5,348 bases of DNA, from NCBI GenBank assembly GCA_021805265.1, contig JAJZFR010000198.1, positions 1 through 5,348 of the forward strand, given 5' to 3'. The translations under genes and the position numbers were made by a program. Positions 1 to 5,348 of the stretch are shown in pieces; the first letter of the stretch is position 1; every line of letters begins with the position of its first letter. Below the pieces are notes generated by a model. That model searched no databases, had not been told where the DNA came from, and worked only from the letters and a program-made list of their open reading frames with translations. The stretch comes from Acidobacteriota bacterium. GTDB lineage: Bacteria > Acidobacteriota > Terriglobia > Terriglobales > Acidobacteriaceae.

Positions 1-102
1 CGGCGCGGAGATGGCGGCAGAGCCGGGAAGGATGGCATCGAGAGGCTCCTGGCCGGAATCGGAGTCTGCTGGCTTGGCTGGTAATTGAGGGAACTCGGAC
101 AT
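1..102 (-). CDS. N-terminal fragment of an unidentified protein (runs off left edge)
   Basis: An ATG at 102-100 on the minus strand opens a frame that stays open for all 34 codons to the window edge, so the gene is cut at its 3' end. The visible protein begins MSEFPQLPAKPADSDSG and is rich in Pro, Ala, Ser and acidic residues. It has no hydrophobic segment or signal peptide and looks like a disordered N-terminal tail. A good Shine-Dalgarno sequence (GGGAG at 114-110) lies 7 bases before the ATG and is the main reason for calling a real start. The gene runs the same way as the operon upstream, but a 236-bp structured leader separates it from the aldo/keto reductase, so it may be controlled separately. 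I do not recognise the family, and the fragment is too short and low in complexity to assign a function. Confidence 0.6.
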   Translation of the reverse strand, partial: MSEFPQLPAKPADSDSGQEPLDAILPGSAAISAP

Positions 103-109
103 GGTGACA

Positions 110-127
110 CTCCCGCGCGGCAGGGAG
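110..127 (-). promoter_or_regulatory. Shine-Dalgarno site inside a small hairpin
   Basis: On the minus strand CTCCC (127-123) can pair with GGGAG (114-110), the Shine-Dalgarno sequence of the gene starting at 102. The result is a 5-bp GC-rich stem with an 8-base loop. The loop side also contains the self-complementary CCGCGCGG (120-113). If it forms in RNA, this hairpin would hide the ribosome binding site. The complementarity is seen directly; the regulatory role is inferred. Confidence 0.4.
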
Positions 128-132
128 AATTT

Positions 133-247
133 AGAGCAAAATCCGAGAAGGTGTGCCCGGAATAGGTATTGTGAGGAAGGATTTTTCTTGATGGAAAATC
201 CAGTCTGGCTATCTGTTCGCTGGGTACAGTCCCTCGGATTTTGCTCT
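133..247 (-). repeat. 115-bp element closed by a perfect 15-bp inverted repeat; candidate structured leader RNA
   Basis: AGAGCAAAATCCGAG (133-147) is the exact reverse complement of CTCGGATTTTGCTCT (233-247), with 85 bases between the arms. Two further stems nest inside. TGTGCCC (152-158) pairs with GGGTACA (222-228) with one G-T wobble, and a 9-bp hairpin lies at 179-201. The heptamer AAAATCC occurs at 138-144 and 195-201, and its complement GGATTTT at 179-185 and 236-242, so other pairings are possible, although the nested fold uses the longest matches. The element lies wholly between the aldo/keto reductase stop and the leftmost start codon. It carries no supported ORF, no U-tract after the closing stem and no obvious flanking target duplication. 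It could be a regulatory leader, a small RNA or a miniature palindromic repeat; the leader reading fits its position best. Confidence 0.55.
179..201. repeat. 9-bp hairpin nested in the 115-bp element
   Basis: GGATTTTTC (179-187) pairs with GGAAAATCC (193-201) around a 5-base loop (TTGAT on the plus strand), with one T-G wobble. It forms the apical stem of the larger element. On neither strand is it followed by a T-run, so it is not a typical intrinsic terminator. Confidence 0.5.
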
Positions 248-338
248 GGTTTCTGCCGCTGTGCCTTCGATTGTGCGCTTTTCGGGGTTAATTGGACGCA
301 ACCGTAGCGGGGAAACTTGCGGGGAATGGTGGATCGAG

Positions 339-1334
339 TCAGGACTGGTTTTGGTTGGGATTTTCCGCGAGGGCGGCGCGGATGCTGTGGATTTCCGCAG
401 AGGTGAACCGCGAGGCGGTGACGGCGCGGATGTTGGCGTGAATATGTTTGGGATTCATCATGGCGGGGATGACGACGTGGATGCCTGTATTGCGAAGGAT
501 GACGTTGAGAACGATGTCGGCCATGATGTCGTTGTCGAGAGATTGAATCTTCTCCCGCAGGGAGGCATCGAGGCCGTGCCTGCTGCTGAGATCGGCGATG
601 ATCTGGCGGCACAACCGGATGCGCGCGGCCCCGCCGTAGGGATGGTTGGCGACGAGCACACTGGAGCCATCCGTGAAGCGGGCGAAGTTTGCTGCGGCGG
701 AGACATCAAAGACATTGCAGGGAAACTGCATGGCGTGAAGGTGAGGGGTTCTCTGTTGCAGTGCAAGCTGAACGGTTTCGGGGTCACCGGAGAGTCCGGC
801 GAATCCGACTTTGCCAGCATCGACGAGCCGCTGCATGGCGTCGAGGAGGTCGTCCTGCTGTAGCACGGTGGCTGGCGCGGCGTGGAGGAAGAGGATGTCG
901 ATGTGGTCCATGGCGAGTGCGCGGAGGCTTTGCTCGATGCTTTTTTGCAGGACGGGGATGGAGAACTGGTGATGTGTGAACTGGCTGGCGGCGCGCTGCT
1001 GCAGGGCGCGATGGGTGAAGGGCGCAGCTTTGAGGACGCCTCTTGCGGCAGCGCGGGCGATTTTTTTCCAGGCAGGCTGGGGCGAGGCAAGGATGCCGAA
1101 TTTGGTGGCGACAATGGCCTGATCGCGACGGCCACGCAGGAATTGCCCGAGCAGGAGTTCCGACTCGCCGTATCCGTAAGAGCGGGCTGTATCGAAGAAG
1201 CGAATGCCGCCATCCCAGGCCGCGCCGAGTGCGCGAAGTGACTGCGTGCGACCGCTGCGCCCCATCATGGATGCGCATCCGAAGCCGAGTTGCGGGCAGT
1301 GGAGGTTGGTTTTGGCGAGCTGAATCGGCTTCAT
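339..1334 (-). CDS. aldo/keto reductase
   Basis: This 331-residue protein has the length of a single-domain AKR-superfamily TIM barrel, which normally reduces aldehydes or ketones to alcohols with NAD(P)H in the cytoplasm. The catalytic tetrad is readable: Asp48 in GIRFFDTA, Tyr53 in SYGYGESE, Lys78 in VATKFG and His151 in ILFLHAAP. The C-terminal stretch HVVIPAMMNPKHIHANIRAV (286-305) corresponds to the nucleotide-binding IPG...N segment of the family, with the usual Gly replaced by Ala. The start at 1334 is chosen because GAGGA sits 7 bases upstream and the protein then begins directly with the AKR strand LGFGCASMMGRSG. The frame is open further upstream to 1580, but that extension overlaps the acyltransferase and matches nothing. 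The gene is last of the three-gene run, 80 bp after the acyltransferase. Its substrate is unknown; a sugar or polyol carbonyl made by the neighbouring oxidoreductase is a guess from context. Confidence 0.93.
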   Translation of the reverse strand: MKPIQLAKTNLHCPQLGFGCASMMGRSGRTQSLRALGAAWDGGIRFFDTARSYGYGESELLLGQFLRGRRDQAIVATKFGILASPQPAWKKIARAAARGVLKAAPFTHRALQQRAASQFTHHQFSIPVLQKSIEQSLRALAMDHIDILFLHAAPATVLQQDDLLDAMQRLVDAGKVGFAGLSGDPETVQLALQQRTPHLHAMQFPCNVFDVSAAANFARFTDGSSVLVANHPYGGAARIRLCRQIIADLSSRHGLDASLREKIQSLDNDIMADIVLNVILRNTGIHVVIPAMMNPKHIHANIRAVTASRFTSAEIHSIRAALAENPNQNQS

Positions 1335-1414
1335 GGGAGAATCCTCATTTCGCTGAGTGGGAGAGCGGTCCGAGGCCAACATGAAACACGAGCAGCGGAC
1401 CTGTTTCAAAAAAA
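1335..1414 (-). other. 80-bp intercistronic spacer with dyads and the aldo/keto reductase ribosome binding site
   Basis: The spacer holds the Shine-Dalgarno GAGGA (1346-1342). It also holds two overlapping short dyads: TGAAACA (1382-1388) with TGTTTCA (1402-1408), and GGTCCG (1367-1372) with CGGACC (1396-1401). CGGACC recurs at 1421-1426 in the end of the acyltransferase gene. In the transcript the run of seven U precedes the first dyad, so this is not an intrinsic terminator. It could be an RNA-processing or stability hairpin that tunes the last gene. No promoter is evident. Confidence 0.3.
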
Positions 1415-2629
1415 TCAGGACGGACCGGAGGCTGGACTGGGCGAGGGATAGATCGAGCGATAGAGTTTGGCAGGCCAGGATTTGTCCATGCACGGTCGTT
1501 CCACAAAGAGGTAGAGAATCAGGCCGATGAAAGCTACGGCAGGAAGGACGACCGCGTAAGCGAGGGCGACACGCAGCCATTGCGACAGAGTGAAGAATCC
1601 CGGCAAATGTCGCAGGAACAAATCAACCGCAGTAATGGTGAGGTTGTGGGTGAGATACAGGCTGTAACACATGCCACCCGTGATGCTGACCCAGGAAAGG
1701 CGGAAGAATGCGTTGAAGAGGTGCCCTTTGAATGCAGCCAGGTAAGCGACCAGAGTAACTACCGGGAGCAGGATGTGGAGGCTCCCGCCTTGAGCGAGAA
1801 ATATCCACGCCCAGGCGGCGAGGGAAACCAAATCCCAGGTCCAGTGGGAAGGGATTTTCTTCCAATCCGTCAGGTAGAGATCGCAGAGCAAAAAGCCGGC
1901 AAAGAAGTACTGAACGTAATTGAGAATGCTCAACGTCCAACTGTCGATTTCCGCAGGCATGAAGTGCTGCTGCAGGAGGCCGGCTACGAAGAGAAAAGCA
2001 AGACCCGAAGCTCTTCTAAAGGAAGGTTGACGGATGGAGAAATAACTGAGGGCAAGGAGCGGCGCAAGGAGATAAAACTGTATTTCGACCTCGAGGGACC
2101 ATGCCGGAGGGTTGACCGTACTCATCTGGCCATAGAGGATGCTGTGGGTATAAAGCAGAGTCGCCAGCCCGTGGTGGAGAATCTCTCTGAACGGCCGGTG
2201 CATGACGAAGGCGAGCAAGGGAAATCGGAGCAGAATGGCCAAAATATAAGGCGGTTCGAGTCGGGTAACGCGTCGCAGAAAATAGCTGCCGAGACGAACA
2301 GGGCTTCTGCCGTTGAGAATGTGCGCCGCAAAGGGCATGCCGAGGATGAATCCGCTGATGACAAAGAAAAGCTGCACCCCGCGGTCGCCGTGAGAAATGG
2401 TGCGCCAGAACGGGCTAGTGGCTGCCTGATCCGCGCTGCGCAGGGCAATCTGAATCGGCACATGATAGAGGACGACCGCCAGAATGGCGACGAAGCGCAG
2501 GCCGTCAATCTCAGGGATATAGGAGCCTGAGGTGGTGATGCGACGTAGGTGAAACAGGCTGGCGAATTTTTTCGACGGGGTGTGCTCGGAGCTGGACACA
2601 ACCGCCCCATCCTTGGCATTTTTCAGCAT
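1415..2629 (-). CDS. membrane acyltransferase, family 3 (OafA/YrhL-like)
   Basis: The 404-residue protein is a polytopic inner-membrane acyltransferase, a family that moves acetyl or other acyl groups onto hydroxyls of O-antigens, exopolysaccharides, peptidoglycan, antibiotics or lipids. The signature IDGLRFVAILAVVLYH (41-56) carries the R-x10-H pair (Arg45, His56). GDRGVQLFFVISGFIL (81-96), FLRRVTRLEPPYIL (117-130), PPAWSLEVEIQFYLLAPLL (174-192) and the closing CYSLYLTHN and FVERP (375-379) follow in the usual order. About ten hydrophobic segments are visible, after a soluble N-terminal tail of about 35 residues. There is no fused SGNH domain. The ATG overlaps the oxidoreductase stop (ATGCTGA) and lacks a clear Shine-Dalgarno, which suggests translation by re-initiation. 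A GTG at 2599 with AAGGA ten bases upstream is an alternative start that would shorten the protein by 10 residues. The acceptor is unknown. Confidence 0.93.
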   Translation of the reverse strand: MLKNAKDGAVVSSSEHTPSKKFASLFHLRRITTSGSYIPEIDGLRFVAILAVVLYHVPIQIALRSADQAATSPFWRTISHGDRGVQLFFVISGFILGMPFAAHILNGRSPVRLGSYFLRRVTRLEPPYILAILLRFPLLAFVMHRPFREILHHGLATLLYTHSILYGQMSTVNPPAWSLEVEIQFYLLAPLLALSYFSIRQPSFRRASGLAFLFVAGLLQQHFMPAEIDSWTLSILNYVQYFFAGFLLCDLYLTDWKKIPSHWTWDLVSLAAWAWIFLAQGGSLHILLPVVTLVAYLAAFKGHLFNAFFRLSWVSITGGMCYSLYLTHNLTITAVDLFLRHLPGFFTLSQWLRVALAYAVVLPAVAFIGLILYLFVERPCMDKSWPAKLYRSIYPSPSPASGPS

Positions 2630-4308
2630 GTCTTTGACCGCGTGTTGGATGAGTCTGGAACGAAGTTGTTGTGAAGTTGGTGAACGAGGCGCAATCCCAG
2701 AGCTACCGCGAGCAGGGTGGAGTTTGCCTGACCGGAAGACGGGAAGACGGCAGAGGAAGCGATGTAGAGATCGGCGATGCCGTGAGCTTTGAGGTTGCTG
2801 TCTACGATGCTGGAGGCGGGATCGAGGCCCATGCGGATGGAGCCGACCTGATGGAAGCCGTCCGCAGCCTGGCTCCAGACGACAGCGGGCAACTCGGTTT
2901 CCGGATACCAGAACCTGAGATGTCCGATTTTGTTGGCCCTCAGCGCTTTGTCGAGAAGCCGGTGGGCATGGAGAACGCTGTCGATGTCCTGCTGCGCGAA
3001 GCGGAGATCGATGACGGCACGCGGCATTCCGTAAGAATCGAACTGCTGATCGCTGAGAGTGATTCGACTGTCGGGCTGTGGTATCTGCTCGGCGTGGTAA
3101 TGCAGCGCGTATTCGCCACCGCCGTTGGGGACGAGAAAGCCCGGCTTTTTGGGTTTGCGAATGAATCGATCACGGAGGATGCGGTAGATGTCTTTGACGG
3201 CGCGGGGAGCGCCGAGGATGGCGTTGCGGAGGTGGGCAAGCATGGGATAGGGTCTGGGGCCGGTGTGGGCAAGGCGAATGGCCTCGGAGAGCAGCTTGCG
3301 CCCGGTGGGGGGAAACGCAAGCGCGAGAAAGACGGCAGAGAGTACGCCGCTGCGGTGAGAAGGGTCATAGAACGGCGGATTGTCGGGCCAGAAAGCGATA
3401 TTGAGGAGTTTGTTGGCGAGTTGGGTTTCTGTATCGAGCATGAATCGACGGCGGACCCATGCCCCTGTGTCTGTGTCGAGCGCGAAATCGAGATCGGCGA
3501 AGCTGTCCGGGTTATCGAAGTGGATGGTTGCGATCTTACCCGAGAGATGGCCCATGTAATAGCGTCCGAGCGGACCATCGATACCTCCGAAGACATGCGG
3601 ATAGGCGCGCTGGACGTTGAGCAGGAGCCTGGTGGTTTCGACACCGCCAGAAGCGAGGATAACGTGGTGGGCGCGGACGGCCTGGTTGCCGGAGGGAGTG
3701 TGAACAAGAAGGCTATCCATGGATTGCTCGGGAGTTCCGGCGGAAGCGGCAGAGAGATTCATCCCGGTGACGGTGGCGTGAAGAGCAATGTGGATTTTGG
3801 CGGAGGCGAGCAGTTTGTCCCGGTGAAGCAGGATGAGCCGCGAGTTGGTGGCCCATCGCTCGACGGCATCGAGGGTGAGACCGTCGCCGAGAGCGCGGGG
3901 ATAGGGGATGGAAAACTGGTCAGAGCCGCAAGCCATGTAGGGTACGGCTGCCTTGTACCAGGGACGAATTTCTTCATGAGCAATGGGCCATTGCGAGTTG
4001 GGGACAAAGTCGCGGTCGAGCAGGTCCACGTCGTCATAGGCGACGCAGCGGCCTCCCCATGTCCAGGAGGTTCCGCCGAGGGCACGACAGACGGCAATTT
4101 CCATGGGAGCATGACGAAGGTCATCGAGAAGGATGGCGGCGGAGGCTGGCGAGCCTTTGAGGTCGAACTCGAGTCCGCCAGATTCGAGCAGCAGCACCTC
4201 GTGGCCCAATCGCTCGAGTTCGAGAGCCAGCGCCATGCCGACCGGGCCGGAGCCGACGAGGCAGAAATCCCAGACCTTCGATGGCAGCAGTTTGTTATCG
4301 AGTATCAT
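2623..4308 (-). CDS. GMC-family FAD-dependent oxidoreductase
   Basis: From the ATG at 4308 the protein has 561 residues, typical of glucose-methanol-choline oxidoreductases, which oxidise alcohols or sugars using bound FAD. The N-terminus has the dinucleotide-binding fold: GSGPVGMALALELERLGHEV (residues 19-38) followed by LLLESG with the ribose-binding Glu42. ALGGTSWTWGGRCV (76-89) and ILASGGVETTRLLL (217-230) are further FAD-contact regions. PDSRITLS (412-419) opens the substrate-side domain. The C-terminal HQVGSIRMG (486-494) holds the expected catalytic His486, and GQANSTLLAVALGLR (526-540) holds the second active-site position, here Asn529. There is no signal peptide, so it should act in the cytoplasm. 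A TTG at 4323 would add five residues; ATG is preferred, although neither has a strong Shine-Dalgarno (AAAGG at 4328-4324 is far from the ATG). It is the first gene of the run and probably sets its expression. The sequence resembles the bacterial sugar and polyol branch more than cholesterol oxidase, but the substrate is not known. Confidence 0.93.
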   Translation of the reverse strand: MILDNKLLPSKVWDFCLVGSGPVGMALALELERLGHEVLLLESGGLEFDLKGSPASAAILLDDLRHAPMEIAVCRALGGTSWTWGGRCVAYDDVDLLDRDFVPNSQWPIAHEEIRPWYKAAVPYMACGSDQFSIPYPRALGDGLTLDAVERWATNSRLILLHRDKLLASAKIHIALHATVTGMNLSAASAGTPEQSMDSLLVHTPSGNQAVRAHHVILASGGVETTRLLLNVQRAYPHVFGGIDGPLGRYYMGHLSGKIATIHFDNPDSFADLDFALDTDTGAWVRRRFMLDTETQLANKLLNIAFWPDNPPFYDPSHRSGVLSAVFLALAFPPTGRKLLSEAIRLAHTGPRPYPMLAHLRNAILGAPRAVKDIYRILRDRFIRKPKKPGFLVPNGGGEYALHYHAEQIPQPDSRITLSDQQFDSYGMPRAVIDLRFAQQDIDSVLHAHRLLDKALRANKIGHLRFWYPETELPAVVWSQAADGFHQVGSIRMGLDPASSIVDSNLKAHGIADLYIASSAVFPSSGQANSTLLAVALGLRLVHQLHNNFVPDSSNTRSKTC

Positions 4309-4356
4309 GGGTCGATCAAGCAACCTTTCATGCGGTTGAGTAACTGTAGCGGGTGA

Positions 4357-4385
4357 GATATATGTGTAACTCCCGGAGTTATCGA
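4357..4385 (-). promoter_or_regulatory. candidate sigma70-like promoter for the oxidoreductase operon
   Basis: On the minus strand TCGATA (4385-4380) matches TTGACA at four of six bases, and TATATC (4362-4357) matches TATAAT at four of six, with a 17-base spacer. Transcription would begin near 4350, giving a leader of about 40 bases before the ATG at 4308. The boxes are weak, and the call rests on spacing, position and the dyad in the spacer. Confidence 0.3.
4367..4381. promoter_or_regulatory. perfect 15-bp dyad, candidate operator
   Basis: TAACTCC-C-GGAGTTA is a perfect 7-bp inverted repeat around one central base, about 60 bp before the oxidoreductase start. It fills the spacer of the candidate promoter, where a bound dimeric regulator would block or remodel polymerase binding. 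It is too short in loop to be an RNA hairpin. No regulator gene is in the window, so the binding protein is unknown. Confidence 0.4.
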
Positions 4386-4626
4386 GGCCGCGTTGTGGGG
4401 TCGAATCTACAGACAGGCTTGCTTGTTTTTATGACAGATACAGGTTGCAGCCCGCGAACTGGCCAGCCTGCGGCTTGAAGTGACCGGAAGATGGAGAATC
4501 ATGGCTTGTAACCACTATAAACGAGGACGAGTGCGCTCCGGTGCGTGAGCGTGGCGATTCCGCGAGGCTGTGACGGCAGAGTTGTTTTGAGGATGTTGCG
4601 ATCACTCGGTTCATGCGATTTTGAGA

Positions 4627-5348
4627 TCAGTTGAGGGGAGTGACTTTGAGTTGCCAGAGGGATGTTGCGGGGATTGGGGTGGCGAGTTCGGCGCCCTGCA
4701 TCCAGAGGATATGGCCGTTCCATTCGAGGACGGGCCAGTTGGCGCGCTCGGGGCCGGTGATCTTCATGCGTTCGAGGACTTCTTTGACCTTGCGCGGGCC
4801 GCTGGCATGGCGGAGGGTGACGCGGTCACCGGCGCGCCATGTCCGGATTGTGGCTGGCGGGATTGTGGCTGGCGGGAGCGAAGTGTCGGCTTGGGCGAGG
4901 AAGCGCCAGCCGAAGGCCTCTGCCTGACCGGGGATGGGGAGTTGGACGGGCGCGGGACGGGCCGCTGTGGACCGCGCGGTCTGATGGCTGAGGCGCAGCT
5001 CGCGGGCGGTGCGCTGGGCATGCATCGGGCTGGCGGGAATCTGCCCGGCAGGCAGCGGGCCGGAGTGGCGTGATCCGGCAAGCTGGGCCTGATCGCCGGG
5101 GCGTCCATTGAGGGCGAGGTGGCGGAGCTTTTCCGTGGCGTCAAAGCCTGGCGCAGCGCCGAGCAGGCTGGCGGCGTGGCGGAGGAGTCGGCGCTGGAGC
5201 GCAATGGGCTGCGCGGCGAGGCGGAGCGCATCGAGGGCGACGGTGTTGTCCTCGGCGGCACGGCCACCGCCGCGGACGGGCTTTCCGGTGTGGATGAGCA
5301 GCGGGGCGAGGCGGTCGAGTTCGGCCTGCCAGAAGGCTTCCTCGTCGC
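4627..5348 (-). CDS. tilS: tRNA(Ile)-lysidine synthetase, C-terminal part (5' end off right edge)
   Basis: TilS uses ATP to attach lysine to C34 of the CAU-anticodon isoleucine tRNA, so that it reads AUA and is charged with Ile; it is normally essential. The frame is open from the right edge to the TGA at 4629-4627, giving 239 visible residues, about half of a usual TilS. The N-terminal PP-loop ATPase motif (SGGxDS) lies outside the window. The visible part starts with the helical region DEEAFWQAELDRL (1-13), then QRRLLRHAASLLG (51-63). It ends with the C-terminal TilS domain from Trp170: WRAGDRVTLRHASGPRKVKE (170-189), then WPVLEWNGHILWMQGAEL, the typical G-x-I-hW-x-x-G ending. An internal ATG at 5025 is not the start, because the homologous sequence continues upstream of it. 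Between the helical region and the domain lies a Pro/Ala-rich linker with a duplicated PPATI. Confidence 0.93.
   Translation of the reverse strand, partial: DEEAFWQAELDRLAPLLIHTGKPVRGGGRAAEDNTVALDALRLAAQPIALQRRLLRHAASLLGAAPGFDATEKLRHLALNGRPGDQAQLAGSRHSGPLPAGQIPASPMHAQRTARELRLSHQTARSTAARPAPVQLPIPGQAEAFGWRFLAQADTSLPPATIPPATIRTWRAGDRVTLRHASGPRKVKEVLERMKITGPERANWPVLEWNGHILWMQGAELATPIPATSLWQLKVTPLN
4846..4875. repeat. two tandem copies of a 15-bp unit inside tilS
   Basis: GATTGTGGCTGGCGG is repeated exactly at 4846-4860 and 4861-4875. The unit is a multiple of three and encodes PPATI twice in the linker just before the C-terminal domain of TilS. The identity at every base, including third positions, points to a recent slippage duplication that leaves the frame intact. 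Confidence 0.85.

Larger units (their letters stand above)
4309..4626. other. 318-bp gap between tilS and the oxidoreductase operon
   Basis: Apart from the candidate promoter and dyad at 4357-4385, little can be supported here. An isolated minus-strand TATAGT (4519-4514) resembles a -10 box but has no matching -35. The eight-codon frame MKGCLIDP (4331-4305) ends in a TGA overlapping the oxidoreductase ATG. No clear terminator for tilS is seen. The 61-residue open frame at 4614-4429 has no Shine-Dalgarno and no recognisable features. Confidence 0.5.

Noticed and set aside
133..247. Inverted repeat as an insertion-sequence remnant or MITE
   Set aside because: There is no transposase fragment, no clear target-site duplication at the edges, and the inner nested stems fit a folded RNA better. 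A genome-wide copy search could revive this idea.
307..326. Direct repeat GCGGGGAA at 307 and 319
   Set aside because: Only two 8-bp copies with no further units; within chance for GC-rich sequence.
1335..1580. 82-residue N-terminal extension of the aldo/keto reductase
   Set aside because: It overlaps the acyltransferase 3' end in another frame, matches no AKR sequence, and the internal ATG at 1334 has a strong Shine-Dalgarno at the right spacing.
1580..2530. 316-codon plus-strand open frame
   Set aside because: It is antisense to the acyltransferase, highly charged, and has no recognisable motif or ribosome binding site.
2671..4356. 561-codon plus-strand open frame
   Set aside because: It lies almost exactly opposite the GMC oxidoreductase. 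Its translation has no recognisable domain and a biased Gly/Asp/Glu/Val composition, as expected for an antisense shadow in GC-rich DNA. The minus-strand frame has all family motifs.
4411..4430. Plus-strand hairpin with CTTG loop followed by five T
   Set aside because: It resembles an intrinsic terminator, but the stem is short with two G-T pairs, and no plus-strand gene lies upstream to be terminated.
4429..4614. 61-codon minus-strand frame just after tilS
   Set aside because: No Shine-Dalgarno, no hydrophobic or conserved pattern, Ser-rich composition typical of chance frames.

Overview
The window looks like bacterial chromosomal DNA of moderately high GC. All supported genes lie on the minus strand. 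The codon usage and tilS-type neighbourhood would fit an Acidobacteriota-like soil bacterium, but that placement is an impression from the sequence and is not shown by any marker. Read in the direction of transcription (right to left), the order is: the 3' part of tilS (tRNA-Ile lysidine synthetase, running off the right edge), a 318-bp gap with a candidate promoter and operator, a GMC-family FAD oxidoreductase, a membrane acyltransferase of family 3, an aldo/keto reductase, a 236-bp structured leader, and the first 34 codons of an unidentified gene running off the left edge.

The three central genes look like one operon. The oxidoreductase stop codon lies inside the acyltransferase start (ATGCTGA, 7-bp overlap), and the aldo/keto reductase follows after 80 bp with a good Shine-Dalgarno sequence. 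Two redox enzymes with an integral-membrane O-acyltransferase suggest modification of a sugar, polyol or lipid-linked glycan: a hydroxyl is oxidised, a carbonyl is reduced, and an acyl group is transferred at the membrane. This is inferred from family membership and gene order. The substrate cannot be read from the sequence.

The non-coding parts are more unusual than the genes. Upstream of the oxidoreductase is a perfect 7-1-7 dyad (4367-4381) in the spacer of a weak sigma70-like promoter. Between the aldo/keto reductase and the leftmost gene is a 115-bp element closed by a perfect 15-bp inverted repeat (133-147 with 233-247). It has further nested stems inside, and a short hairpin after it that would cover the Shine-Dalgarno sequence of the leftmost gene. 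This is a candidate cis-regulatory RNA leader. A 15-bp in-frame tandem duplication lies in the tilS linker before its C-terminal domain.

No tRNA, rRNA, CRISPR array, transposase or phage gene is visible. The long plus-strand open frames opposite the oxidoreductase and acyltransferase are antisense shadows.
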